The notes under the pieces are model-generated. The model made no database searches, was not told where the DNA came from, and saw nothing but the letters and a program-made list of their open reading frames with translations. A DNA stretch of 64,000 nt, taken from positions 1-64,000 of the forward strand of contig URMA01000005.1 of NCBI GenBank assembly GCA_900548875.1, given 5' to 3'. The stretch comes from an uncultured Porphyromonadaceae bacterium (GTDB lineage Bacteria; Bacteroidota; Bacteroidia; Bacteroidales; Muribaculaceae). Each line of letters starts with the position of its first letter. Positions within the stretch are counted from its first letter, which is position 1. A program made the position numbers and the translations under genes. Of the stretch, positions 1-8,102 are shown piece by piece.

Positions 1-1
1 G

Positions 2-535
2 GCGGTAGGTCTTTATTTGCTTTTTATTGGTTTAACTTTATTTATTTCTGCTACGCCATCACTTACAGGGATAAAAGTCATACAGTCTTATTTTAATCAA
101 GTTCCTTTAAATAGAGGAGGATTATTGGGGGCAGTTTTATATGGCTTTTTAAGTGCATTGTTTGATTATATGGGAGCAATCATTGCGGCGGTTTTTATTG
201 TTGTAACAGGAATTATTTTATTAGGAAGTAAGTTTTATTTTGAACACAAAAAAGAAATTCAAAAAAGAGCAAAAAATAATTTTAATAAAACAAAAGATTC
301 TTTAAAACAGCATTCAAATTATTTTGGAAATTTCTTTAAGAAAAAACAAAATTTCAACGGACAAACTTACAAAAAAATCCGGGAGAATTACGGTTTATAT
401 AAAAAAAAGTACTCATCTTCACAAAAAATGTTCTTTTCTTCTCCTCCATTCTCAAAACAAGAAAAGAACGCTTCAACCGCAAGCACCTACACTACACGAC
501 AGTCCACACCAACGAATAACCCGATACGAAAATAG
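2..535 (+). CDS. FtsK/SpoIIIE-like N-terminal membrane domain, 5'-partial
   Basis: The reading frame is open to the left window edge, so the start lies outside. It shows hydrophobic segments, including one with GGLLGAVLYGFLSAL and one with GAIIAAVFIVVTGIILLG, then a basic low-complexity tail. This pattern (last two helices of the four-helix FtsK N-terminal domain followed by a linker) is typical of Firmicutes FtsK. No RecA-like motor domain follows: the frame stops at 535. DNA up to about 430 is visibly more AT-rich than the rest of the window, and the last ~35 codons have a different composition. Either the gene is truncated or the left edge joins two unrelated sequences. Family assignment is from memory of the pattern only. 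Confidence 0.45.
   Translation, partial: AVGLYLLFIGLTLFISATPSLTGIKVIQSYFNQVPLNRGGLLGAVLYGFLSALFDYMGAIIAAVFIVVTGIILLGSKFYFEHKKEIQKRAKNNFNKTKDSLKQHSNYFGNFFKKKQNFNGQTYKKIRENYGLYKKKYSSSQKMFFSSPPFSKQEKNASTASTYTTRQSTPTNNPIRK
430..469. repeat. Short perfect inverted repeat
   Basis: An 11-bp arm at 430-440 (GTTCTTTTCTT) is repeated inverted at 459-469. It lies where base composition changes, so it may mark a junction between two sequences. It has no adjoining T-run and does not look like a terminator. Confidence 0.5.
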
Positions 536-577
536 CAGGAAAGAAGAACAGTATCAGCACTCCTCTTTCCTGCTATT
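531..577. terminator. Hairpin at the stop codon of the FtsK-like frame
   Basis: The arms 531-544 and 564-577 are perfectly complementary over 14 bp (core ATAGCAGGAAAGA) with a 19-base loop, and the arm contains the TAG stop at 533-535. There is no strong T-run after it. It could act as a terminator or be an inserted palindrome. Confidence 0.35.
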
Positions 578-697
578 CCAATTCACTATTACCCTTGTAA
601 CAACAACTAAGATTTTTATTTTATAGCTCATTATCATCGGCTAAGGAATCCGACAATAATGGTATAACACTACTTTTTAAATTCTTTTTTCTTGTCA

Positions 698-705
698 CAA
701 AAGTA
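698..705 (-). promoter_or_regulatory. Bacteroidales -7 box, leftward
   Basis: The minus strand reads TACTTTTG, an exact TAnnTTTG match, about 67 bases before the ATG at 631 of the small-peptide remnant. Confidence 0.4.
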
Positions 706-770
706 ACATATATTATTTTCTTTCGATAATTATTTTTTATGTTTTGCAACACAAATAGGTATATACACAA

Positions 771-842
771 AAAAAGTTACTAATCTCACGACTAATAACC
801 TTCTCACCTTAAAATTTAATACCATGAAAAACTGGTACAAAG
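771..842 (+). repeat. 72-bp direct repeat, copy 1
   Basis: This block matches 6544-6615 at 69 of 72 positions with no gaps, in the same orientation. It ends with the start of a small frame, MKNWYK. Weaker similarity continues for some tens of bases on the 3' side. In this copy the frame runs on from ATG 824 to 949. The two copies bracket the OmpA/lipoprotein/Xre region. Confidence 0.85.
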
Positions 843-949
843 ATACTGCTTTATGTTATACAGCATACTTTTTATGCCCACTTTTTTCACAGCATAAACA
901 AAGTTTAAACGCGGTTTACAAATTTTTACTGTATTTACCGCCAAAATAA
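824..949 (+). CDS. Small ORF starting MKNWYK, possible peptide
   Basis: A 41-codon frame starts inside the repeat and reads MKNWYKDTALCYTAYF then a short Leu/Pro-rich end. The first six residues are shared with repeat copy 2, where the frame stops after eight codons. A short charged start followed by hydrophobic residues recalls the tiny peptides that follow HU-like genes in Bacteroidales, but I cannot match it to a family. No clear ribosome-binding site is seen. It could equally be the remnant of a duplicated gene start. Confidence 0.2.
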   Translation: MKNWYKDTALCYTAYFLCPLFSQHKQSLNAVYKFLLYLPPK

Positions 950-1022
950 CAAAAACATAACAAACAAACATCTTTTGTTGCATTTTGCCAGAGGACTCTC
1001 AAAATTTCAAACTACAAAAAAA

Positions 1023-1049
1023 CAGAGCGATTTATCCCAAACCGCTCTG
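1023..1049 (-). terminator. Terminator downstream of the OmpA gene
   Basis: The arms CAGAGCG (1023-1029) and CGCTCTG (1043-1049) form a hairpin. On the minus strand it is followed by GTTTTTTTG. It lies about 125 bases past the stop of the OmpA-family gene. Confidence 0.7.
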
Positions 1050-1173
1050 ACTATGTTGGTATGCAATCGGACTCCTTTATAAATATGTCTAACCCACTAT
1101 ATTCATAAAGACACATACCAGTTGTTGTCTAAACTTCCCTAAAGAATTTGACAATTCTGCAAATTAAATTTAC

Positions 1174-2322
1174 TCAGTGTTGATCAGTATCAATTATACA
1201 AATACAAACCCTATTCTCTTGTGGAGTAGAAAAAGGTTGTTCAGTATCACCCTTTGATGCAACGATAATCCGGCTTGAAGAAACGCCTTTGTCAACCAAG
1301 GCCTTTCTCACAGCATCGGCACGTTTTCTTGAAATCTTCATGTTATAGTCAGCCGTACCGGTCTGTTTGTCAGCGTATCCTGTAATCAGGACCTTCAGAC
1401 TACCGTCCTTTTCCAACATTTCTGCAATTTCATCGACTACCTGCATCTGTGAACTGCTGACTTTGGCCGAATTAATCGTGAAAAGAACATTTCGGGTTAT
1501 TTCCTCTTTAGCCGCCTTTTCAACAGGCTTTTCCGACTCTTTTGGAGCCACAACCGCAGGCTTCACTTCTTCTTGAGGAGCAGCCTGTTCGGCAGCGGGC
1601 AACGGAATTTCTTCCTCAACAACAGGTTGAGACTGTGATTTCTTGTCTTTACCTAATCGTATAGAGACACCACACAACAAATTAAACTGCCAATCGGGAT
1701 TATCAGCTTTCTTTGAATTGAACTTGTCGGACAAAATATTTGCATTCGCCTCCAAATTCAAATCCACCCGACTGGATACACGGAAAGCAACACCTAAACC
1801 GCCTCTTCCGGCAAACGAGAACTGGCTGTCACGCCAAAGATATTGCAACATACTGTTGTCGGAACCGGCAATTCCAACCGCTTCATCATTATTAAACGCA
1901 CCATTCGCACCTACACCCAAAAACAGGTAAGGGTTGACTACTCTTTTCGGATTATAAGTTCCGAACAGATTGGCCAAATCGAACACAGCATCCACATTTC
2001 CCTGCAAATAATTATATTTATAAGCCTGGAACGGAGATACAATGGCCCCTTTAGCCTGCCATCCGGAAATTCCGACACGCACCCCCAACCAATCCAATGC
2101 CTGGTAAGTGGCTGAGACAGCAGCAGAAGGCGACAACAGCTCGTCGAAAGAGCTTTCACCTAATGTGTAGGCGGCACCTGCCTGCAAATTCAAGGTCCAA
2201 TAAGGGTGAAACTCGCTGTCGAGTTGAACCTCGGACACACTTTCAGCATTCTGTGCGCTGGCCATACCTGAACCAACCAACAATGCTGCTCCGAAAATTG
2301 ATAAAAAATTAAATCGTTTCAT
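1174..2322 (-). CDS. OmpA-family outer-membrane protein
   Basis: The 382-residue protein has a signal peptide (MKRFNFLSIFGAALLVGSG, cut after SAQ), a predicted N-terminal beta-barrel of about 200 residues rich in alternating aromatic/glycine strands, a Pro/Glu/Ala-rich linker (about 232-274) and a C-terminal OmpA domain (about 275-382). The OmpA part shows the typical FTINSAKV start, GYAD, and the ISRKRADAVRKAL helix that places the peptidoglycan-contacting Arg. By family it anchors the outer membrane to peptidoglycan. A strong terminator separates it from the upstream lipoprotein gene, so it probably has its own promoter or depends on read-through. Length and domain order are normal for Bacteroidales major OmpA proteins. 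Confidence 0.9.
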   Translation of the reverse strand: MKRFNFLSIFGAALLVGSGMASAQNAESVSEVQLDSEFHPYWTLNLQAGAAYTLGESSFDELLSPSAAVSATYQALDWLGVRVGISGWQAKGAIVSPFQAYKYNYLQGNVDAVFDLANLFGTYNPKRVVNPYLFLGVGANGAFNNDEAVGIAGSDNSMLQYLWRDSQFSFAGRGGLGVAFRVSSRVDLNLEANANILSDKFNSKKADNPDWQFNLLCGVSIRLGKDKKSQSQPVVEEEIPLPAAEQAAPQEEVKPAVVAPKESEKPVEKAAKEEITRNVLFTINSAKVSSSQMQVVDEIAEMLEKDGSLKVLITGYADKQTGTADYNMKISRKRADAVRKALVDKGVSSSRIIVASKGDTEQPFSTPQENRVCICIIDTDQH

Positions 2323-2344
2323 AAGCGGTTATTTTTTTAGAAAA

Positions 2345-2373
2345 AGAGCGCGCTCTTTAGACAAGCGCGCTCT
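2345..2373 (-). terminator. Terminator between the lipoprotein and OmpA genes
   Basis: The 9-bp perfect stem AGAGCGCGC (2345-2353)/GCGCGCTCT (2365-2373) is followed on the minus strand by TTTTTC and further T/A-rich sequence. It ends transcription of the lipoprotein gene at 2402-5596. Confidence 0.8.
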
Positions 2374-2401
2374 ACTTGAACAAGAAACTATTTATCAGTA
2401 A

Positions 2402-5400
2402 TTATTCTGCCGGATTCAAACGAATCTGTACATATTCAGTCTGTTCGCCCCAACCATAAGTTACAGTTACCGGAACAAATATGTTACAAGCTTTTTCTAC
2501 TACCGAACCAGAATTATTATAGAATACCAATTCTTTACCTTCAAGTTTCACTGAAGCACCAGCATATGCGTCAGAAAGCTTCATAGAATTTGCATAAGTC
2601 AATGCATCGTCAACTACAATGCTGCCACCAGAGTTCTTCATACCAATTCTTGCTTCCGATACGTTCCATACTGGTTCCTGAACTTCATAATATTTATAAA
2701 GTTTTGCAGCATACTTGGTCTTTTCATTAGAAGTGTTAGTTGTAACAGCTGCTACAATGTAGTTATTGAAGTCAGTCATTGTAAATGCCTTATCGTATGA
2801 AATTCTTGAACCACTTACGACACGGTCAGTAAATGAGCCTTCGATCTTAGCATTGATGGTCAATGGAGGAATGATACGGATAATATAAGAATGAACATTC
2901 ATGAAATTGTAGTCATTCAATTTTGCCCAGATATTCACTTTGACATCCTTACCAACCAGACCTTTACCATATTGCTTATTAATACTGAAGATAACCTGGT
3001 CTTCTTTTTGGTCAGCAAATACAACATGTTCCGGAGAATAAGTCAATGTTGCAGCAGTATTCCATACATTCAGCAACTGATAACCTCCCTTACCCTGGGT
3101 TTCATACTCAGCACCACCGGTAATACCAGTACGGAAGCCTGAAGGTTGACCGGATTTTGCAAATTGAAGTTCCCAAGCACGGCAGTCATGACCTTCAATA
3201 TTTGTCAACAGATAACCATTCTTCAAGTTGAAACCGTTCAACAGATTGTTTTCATATTTACAAAGCTGACCATCGCCACCATTCGGATTATAGTGAACCG
3301 GAGTCAAACGATAGATATTACCGACGTTGAACCAGTACTGTTCATAATAACCATAAACCGCAGGCATATCCTTGATTGAAACAGTAGCCTTAGCAGAGAA
3401 GATCACATCACCACGGACACCGGAAGGATCTGAATAATAGATGTCAACCTTATATTCTTTCGAAGTCTCCGGAACAATCTTACCAAGATCTTCAGCTGTC
3501 AACGTCCAAGTCAATGCGTATGTACCGGCATTTGGATCATCAGCCATATCTACTACAGCGCCATCACCTCTATAACCGAAATTAGTGTATAATCTATGGA
3601 AGTCTTCTTTTGACATACCCTTTTCACCAATCTTACTGTAAACAAGGTTAGTCATCTGATCCCATGTAAACTTAAACACGATATCATCGCAACCAAGACT
3701 TGCAGTCGTTACCCAGATTTCACCCAAATTGATATCCTCAGCAACGATTTCTTCTTCTGTGAATTGAACCTTGAAATATTTCTGATCAATCAAATTGTTG
3801 TGAACTGTATCCACCAACATGGCACGAACGATTGGCTCTTTACCAATTGCTGCACGGTTGTCAGTTTCATTGTTAGGCAACTTAGAAGACAAATAATGAC
3901 CGTCAATCTTAGCGAAAGCCTGCTGGTTAGTATTATTTGTGCCCAAGATATAATTACCCTTTGCAACGGCAAAGCGATAAGCGATACCATAAGTTTTCAA
4001 CTCATCCTTTGAAATTTCATGGTGACCGTCCTGGTTTTCATAGCAGCCTGTTACCAATGTCGTCAAATCCAACTTACCGTCATAGTAAACAGAACGTGTG
4101 ACGTTTTGGTTTGCAGCAAAGCCATAAACAGTAGTAGAGTCTGCATAATGATTATTGGAATCGTAAATAACATTGTTATCCAATGCTGCAATATGAGGAG
4201 TAACCGTTGTTTCTGCCAAACGAGTATATTCGGAGAAAATAGCCACTTCCTGACCCTCTTCAGATTCAGTCAAGCTCTTTGCAGCCAAAGTTGCCTTCAA
4301 TGCAACGGTATTGATTCGGTTATTGCCAAGATTCAATGAAGAAGTAGTTTCCTTCTTGGCTGTCACTGTCATAATACCATCTTCAATATAGAAGTCTGAA
4401 ACTGAAATCAGATTATTTACAGGTTCGCCGGCGCGTGTTTCTGCAACAAGAGAAACGAAATCAGCTTTACCAATATAGTCTTTCGTAATCTTGCTCGGAC
4501 TAACATGGTATTTCAAAACTGTTGACAAATTTGACACATTTACTTCAGAAGCACCAGTCTTGTTAACAAGCTTACCATTTGAAAATACCTGCGGAGTATA
4601 ATTCAAAGACTTGAATTCAATTGTCGGAATACCGTCGATATATAATGTCGGCATCAAAGACAAGCTTGTCAAACGGAATGTAAGCACATCCTTAACTGTA
4701 TTGAGGTTTGACTGGAAAGCATCCAACTGATCCTGCAACGAATCCAAAGTAACATTGATAGCATCAAACTTACCATCAACGTATTCTCTGATTTCCGTAT
4801 CCAAATCATTGATAGCAGCATCAATATCGGCCGGAGTAGCTTTGCTGTCGATAAGTTCCTTCAAGCCGTCGATAGTTTCATTCATACCGTCGACAGTAGA
4901 CTTCAAGGCGTTCAAATTTTCAGATAAACCGCTTACAGTGCCCGTCAAAGATTCGAGGTCTGAGGCTACATCACTAATTTCGCCCTTCAAATTTTCAACT
5001 TCACTCTGCAAGTTCTCCAAAGCCTTCAACTGGGTATCAACAGTTGAGCGCCATTTAGCCAAGTCACTAACTTGCTCGTCAATGTCGGCAACAGTTCCTT
5101 CAAGCGTGCTCAAACCTGTCTGAATACCTTCAATTTTACCATTCAGTTCAGACACTTTTTGATTGAACTCATCCTGAGAAACAGTAGACGCCATCAACTC
5201 CTTACATTGAGCAATAGCTTCCGCAATTGCTTCTTCCTTTGCCTTTGCAGCAGCAGCTTTTGCTTCTTCGGCCAAAGCCTTGGCAGCCAACGCTTCAGCA
5301 TTTGCAGCCTCGGCAGCAGCCTTTGCAGCATCGCCTGTTGCCTGAGCAGCTTGAGCAGCCTCAGCAGCAGCCTTAGCCTGAGCCATAGCGTCATCAGCTG

Positions 5401-5596
5401 ACTTCTGCGCATTTTGGACATCAGTCTTGGTCGAATTCAGTGCTTCTTCCAATGCACTAAGCTGACCACTTAATCCTGAGGTTTCTTGGCGTAAGCTGTT
5501 AATATCCTCATCATAGTCTTTACAGCTCGTAAATGATGCAGATACTGAACAAGCCACTAAACAAAGAAACGCTACTTTCAAAAAACGTTTGTTCAT
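2402..5596 (-). CDS. Large surface lipoprotein with long alanine-rich coiled coil
   Basis: The 1064-residue protein starts with a lipoprotein signal ending SASFTSC (Cys 25) followed by KDYDEDIN, the acidic +2/+3 region that favours surface export of Bacteroidetes lipoproteins. Residues ~30-310 form a heptad-rich coiled coil with a very Ala-rich stretch (~60-140) and repeated LDxL/DIDxxI blocks, like a stalk or fibre. The remaining ~750 residues are Asn/Tyr/Thr-rich and probably beta-sandwich modules; I recognise no enzyme motif. It has its own -7 box at 5659-5666 and terminator at 2345-2373, so it is monocistronic. It may be a major surface or S-layer-like structural protein; this is inference from architecture only. 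Confidence 0.85.
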   Translation of the reverse strand: MNKRFLKVAFLCLVACSVSASFTSCKDYDEDINSLRQETSGLSGQLSALEEALNSTKTDVQNAQKSADDAMAQAKAAAEAAQAAQATGDAAKAAAEAANAEALAAKALAEEAKAAAAKAKEEAIAEAIAQCKELMASTVSQDEFNQKVSELNGKIEGIQTGLSTLEGTVADIDEQVSDLAKWRSTVDTQLKALENLQSEVENLKGEISDVASDLESLTGTVSGLSENLNALKSTVDGMNETIDGLKELIDSKATPADIDAAINDLDTEIREYVDGKFDAINVTLDSLQDQLDAFQSNLNTVKDVLTFRLTSLSLMPTLYIDGIPTIEFKSLNYTPQVFSNGKLVNKTGASEVNVSNLSTVLKYHVSPSKITKDYIGKADFVSLVAETRAGEPVNNLISVSDFYIEDGIMTVTAKKETTSSLNLGNNRINTVALKATLAAKSLTESEEGQEVAIFSEYTRLAETTVTPHIAALDNNVIYDSNNHYADSTTVYGFAANQNVTRSVYYDGKLDLTTLVTGCYENQDGHHEISKDELKTYGIAYRFAVAKGNYILGTNNTNQQAFAKIDGHYLSSKLPNNETDNRAAIGKEPIVRAMLVDTVHNNLIDQKYFKVQFTEEEIVAEDINLGEIWVTTASLGCDDIVFKFTWDQMTNLVYSKIGEKGMSKEDFHRLYTNFGYRGDGAVVDMADDPNAGTYALTWTLTAEDLGKIVPETSKEYKVDIYYSDPSGVRGDVIFSAKATVSIKDMPAVYGYYEQYWFNVGNIYRLTPVHYNPNGGDGQLCKYENNLLNGFNLKNGYLLTNIEGHDCRAWELQFAKSGQPSGFRTGITGGAEYETQGKGGYQLLNVWNTAATLTYSPEHVVFADQKEDQVIFSINKQYGKGLVGKDVKVNIWAKLNDYNFMNVHSYIIRIIPPLTINAKIEGSFTDRVVSGSRISYDKAFTMTDFNNYIVAAVTTNTSNEKTKYAAKLYKYYEVQEPVWNVSEARIGMKNSGGSIVVDDALTYANSMKLSDAYAGASVKLEGKELVFYNNSGSVVEKACNIFVPVTVTYGWGEQTEYVQIRLNPAE

Positions 5597-5658
5597 ACTT
5601 AGTAATTATTAAAAAATAAAACAATAGTTTCTAATTCATTTTAACTATTAGCTACATT

Positions 5659-5666
5659 CAAACATA
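5659..5666 (-). promoter_or_regulatory. -7 box of the large lipoprotein gene
   Basis: The minus strand reads TATGTTTG, an exact TAnnTTTG, giving a leader of about 55 bases before the ATG at 5596. Confidence 0.55.
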
Positions 5667-5773
5667 TACAGTTTTTTTGTTGTATCTTTACATATACAAT
5701 AACTAAAACCTCTGCAAATATCAAACAAATTTTTGATATAACAAAATATTTCTTTGATTATTTTATATAAAAT

Positions 5774-6142
5774 ATGAATATCATTGACAGGCTACAACAA
5801 GTGATTGAACATGAAGGGCTAAATGTCGCTTCATTCGCCAAAAAAATCGGAGTTGGCGACCAGACAATCCGGGGAATAGTCATTCAAAAAAGAAACAATC
5901 CCGGCTATGAGCTTATCTACAAGATTTCTCAAGCATTTGATTGGCTGAACATTGAATGGCTTATTACCGGAGAAGGTGAAATGATCAAAAGCCCAAAAGA
6001 AGGAAGCATATCAGATGAAAACCCGACAAAGGAAATTATCAACTATCTAAGAGAAAAAGATCAAAAAATCGAGCAATTGATTGAAGAAAAGGCGGTATTA
6101 AAATTCAAATACGAACAGATGAAAAATAATCAGCAACAATAA
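5774..6142 (+). CDS. Xre-family HTH transcriptional regulator
   Basis: The 122-residue protein has an N-terminal Xre/Cro-type helix-turn-helix (about 5-65: RLQQVIEHEGLNVASFAKKIG, then a recognition-helix region with GDQTIRG) and the WLITGEGEM stretch common in Bacteroidetes phage-repressor-like proteins. A Lys/Glu-rich helix (about 90-118) probably forms a coiled-coil dimer. It is divergent from the large lipoprotein gene, sharing a ~180-bp AT-rich intergenic region, so it is a candidate regulator of that gene. A near-match -7 box (TATCTTTA) lies ~80 bases upstream. The target is not known. Confidence 0.85.
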   Translation: MNIIDRLQQVIEHEGLNVASFAKKIGVGDQTIRGIVIQKRNNPGYELIYKISQAFDWLNIEWLITGEGEMIKSPKEGSISDENPTKEIINYLREKDQKIEQLIEEKAVLKFKYEQMKNNQQQ

Positions 6143-6184
6143 CTCAGCAGTCAACACCGGGATACGTACAAACGAACCCTTTCT

Positions 6185-6343
6185 TTAACGCCGATTAGAG
6201 AAAGGTAGGTTGTTATTGCCCTGCCCGACCAGGTTCAAAGCAATCTCGCAACCGCTATTACCGGCTATATCTCTGTAAATAAAAGCATTACGCAACACTG
6301 CCGAACCAGCAGAGAAATATCCTCCACAAAGTTTCACATGCAT
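6185..6343 (-). pseudogene. C-terminal fragment of an FGE-sulfatase (SUMF1)-like domain
   Basis: A 52-codon frame reads LCGGYFSAGSAVLRNAFIY and then RDIAGNSGCEIALNLVG. This aligns by eye with the conserved end of formylglycine-generating-enzyme/sulfatase-modifying domains (RGGS-[WF]-x-SGA..CR.A.R..x.P......GFRLV). Key positions are altered (GFRL has become ALNL, the RGGS Arg is Cys) and everything upstream of the fragment is missing. It reads as a decayed remnant rather than a functional gene. There is no ribosome-binding site. Confidence 0.45.
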
Positions 6344-6543
6344 TTAACGACCATAAAAACAAAGAGAATCGGGAAAAGAAACAGAACAAAAGGAAGCAAT
6401 CAAACAAATGTTTGAACGCATATCATTAAGTACAATGCCAACAAAGAGCTATCAGCACATGAAAAATGAGCAGGAAAAGGGAGAAAAAGGCCTCTCCAAA
6501 AGTTTAAATAGTCTTAATTTATTTCACAAATACATAAAAAAAG

Positions 6544-6615
6544 AAAAAGTTACTAATCTCACGACTAATAACCTTCCTACCTTAAAATCTAATACCATGA
6601 AAAACTGGTACAAAG
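6544..6615 (+). repeat. 72-bp direct repeat, copy 2
   Basis: This copy is 69/72 identical to 771-842, in the same orientation. The MKNWYK frame begins at 6597 and stops after eight codons at 6623. The three substitutions against copy 1 all change amino acids in the shared frame, so the frame is not obviously under selection. The rest of 6143-6760 holds only the FGE-like fragment and AT-rich sequence. Confidence 0.85.
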
Positions 6616-6762
6616 TTATATAATTATGTTTTACAACATATAGTTTACCCAAGAAAAATGCTTGCGTATAACATAGTTTAACATTACAGCAGTAAAATAG
6701 GAACTTTCAGAACATATACTGCTCTAAAAGTCCTCACAAAACAGTCAAATCAATTCATAATC

Positions 6763-7992
6763 TCAATAGAGGGGAAGCAGCTCCAGAAAACGGCTGCGCA
6801 ATTTGCTCCACTCCACATAGTCGGAAGTCTGTCCCGGCAAAAGACGAATGGGCTTTTCATTGTAGTCGGCACGGACATAGACTTTACCCGATGGTCCACG
6901 GAAATAAATCAGCTGCAGGTTGGCAGCCATCGGAAACTGCTCATAGTCTTTCCAATTGTCGGCTACGGAATCGAAGTAATTGGACAGGTAATAGCATCCC
7001 GGTGCCTGAATCAACGCCATCAGCGGCATCAAAGTCTCTGCATGACCGAAACGCAACTTGGCCCGAATATTCAACTTGCCATTAATCACACTGTCGGCCG
7101 TCATGACAATGTCCTGCAGCAACGGTCCGGCAATCTCCGCAGGACGCGTGGAAACGACCGAAGCCGAATAAAGCAGATACTGACGGAAATTGAATATGCT
7201 CCACAAACGCTTGTATTCATCGACCGTAAAATATTTGGAGGCATCGAAATCCAATCCCATGGCATTCATTCCGGCAGCGACATAGTATTCTGCCAAAGCC
7301 AGGTCGGAAATCGTTTCATAATCGAGATCATAATTTTCACCCACCAGACGGAGAAGCGGGTCCACCGTAAGGTTTTGTGCCAGGAAACGGCTGTAAGCGC
7401 CTGCATAGGCGGTATCGTTCCGGTAGTTCTTGTAGTCCTCATCCATATCAAAATTCCGGACAAGTGTATTAAACTGGCGCCCGGAGGCAGTTTCCACCGA
7501 AATGCCGGAAGACAGTTCAGTCAACTCATGCGTAAACGAATACATGCTCATGATGCTCCGCGGCGAATAGGACGAAATAGCACGAACCGTCCCTTCCGCG
7601 AACAAATCGGGATAGGCTTTGTACATGCGGGATGCAATTCCCCGATGTTCCTGTTCGCCGATGGTATCCAGCTGCCCCCAACGGTTGCCTGTGGCCAGAA
7701 GCACACGGTCGACCTCGGCCAAAAAGTCACGTCCCAACGCAGTGATGGTCTGCTTGGCAGCAGCATCCTCCAGTGTCATTTTCATCAGTTTCGTATGTGC
7801 CGAACCGGCAGGATAGCGCGACCCGTGCCGACCGACATGGTTGATGAAAAACGGCTTTAGAGAATCAGGATGGGCAGCGACCGACTCTACCGCAGGATAT
7901 GGCGACAAGCTGGCCCTTCCCGCATTATAATCAAAGGAGAAAGCGGAAAAAACAACCGCGAGCAAACTAACTAATAGGAAAATTCGTTTCAT
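6763..7992 (-). CDS. Histidine acid phosphatase of the MINPP type (phytase-like)
   Basis: The ATG at 7992 gives a clean signal peptide (MKRIFLLVSLLAVVFSAFSF); a longer upstream frame lacks one. The 409-residue mature-size protein carries the branch-2 histidine phosphatase signature RHGSRYP (residues 55-61) with the phospho-accepting His. A distal HAE motif (~317) replaces the HD of classical phytases. RHGxRxP plus HAE identifies the multiple inositol polyphosphate phosphatase subfamily, known from gut Bacteroides as periplasmic or vesicle-borne phytate-degrading enzymes. It probably releases phosphate from inositol phosphates. It is divergent from a small TPR gene. I see no Pho-box-like repeats upstream, unlike pafA and ppk1. 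Confidence 0.88.
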   Translation of the reverse strand: MKRIFLLVSLLAVVFSAFSFDYNAGRASLSPYPAVESVAAHPDSLKPFFINHVGRHGSRYPAGSAHTKLMKMTLEDAAAKQTITALGRDFLAEVDRVLLATGNRWGQLDTIGEQEHRGIASRMYKAYPDLFAEGTVRAISSYSPRSIMSMYSFTHELTELSSGISVETASGRQFNTLVRNFDMDEDYKNYRNDTAYAGAYSRFLAQNLTVDPLLRLVGENYDLDYETISDLALAEYYVAAGMNAMGLDFDASKYFTVDEYKRLWSIFNFRQYLLYSASVVSTRPAEIAGPLLQDIVMTADSVINGKLNIRAKLRFGHAETLMPLMALIQAPGCYYLSNYFDSVADNWKDYEQFPMAANLQLIYFRGPSGKVYVRADYNEKPIRLLPGQTSDYVEWSKLRSRFLELLPLY

Positions 7993-8075
7993 AGCAAGAA
8001 CAGATAGAAAGTTGGTTATTTTCCGTAAAGTTATAAAATAAACACGGGAAACAAGCAAGTCTGCCCTATTTAAAC

Positions 8076-8083
8076 TAACTTTG
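8076..8083 (+). promoter_or_regulatory. -7 box of the small TPR gene
   Basis: TAACTTTG is an exact TAnnTTTG match, 20 bases before the ATG at 8103. Confidence 0.6.
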
Positions 8084-8102
8084 CAACACGAAACACTACA
8101 AA

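Larger units (their letters stand above)
388..631 (-). pseudogene. Possible decayed NVEALA-type small peptide gene
   Basis: Reading leftward from an ATG at 631 gives a short peptide beginning MSYKIKILVVV that stops at 554. Further along, in another frame, VLAVEAFFSCFENGGEEK is readable up to a stop at 388. A basic/hydrophobic start, a later NVEAL-like motif and Gly/Glu/Cys residues are the marks of Bacteroidales NVEALA peptides, and a good TAnnTTTG box lies upstream at 698-705. At least one frameshift and one stop break the frame, and an inverted repeat (531-544/564-577) sits in the middle. The reading is speculative, because it overlaps the FtsK-like frame on the other strand. Confidence 0.22.

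Noticed and set aside
7993..8075. Pho-like repeats before the MINPP gene
   Set aside because: No TGTTACA-type phased cores are present in the divergent region on the minus strand.
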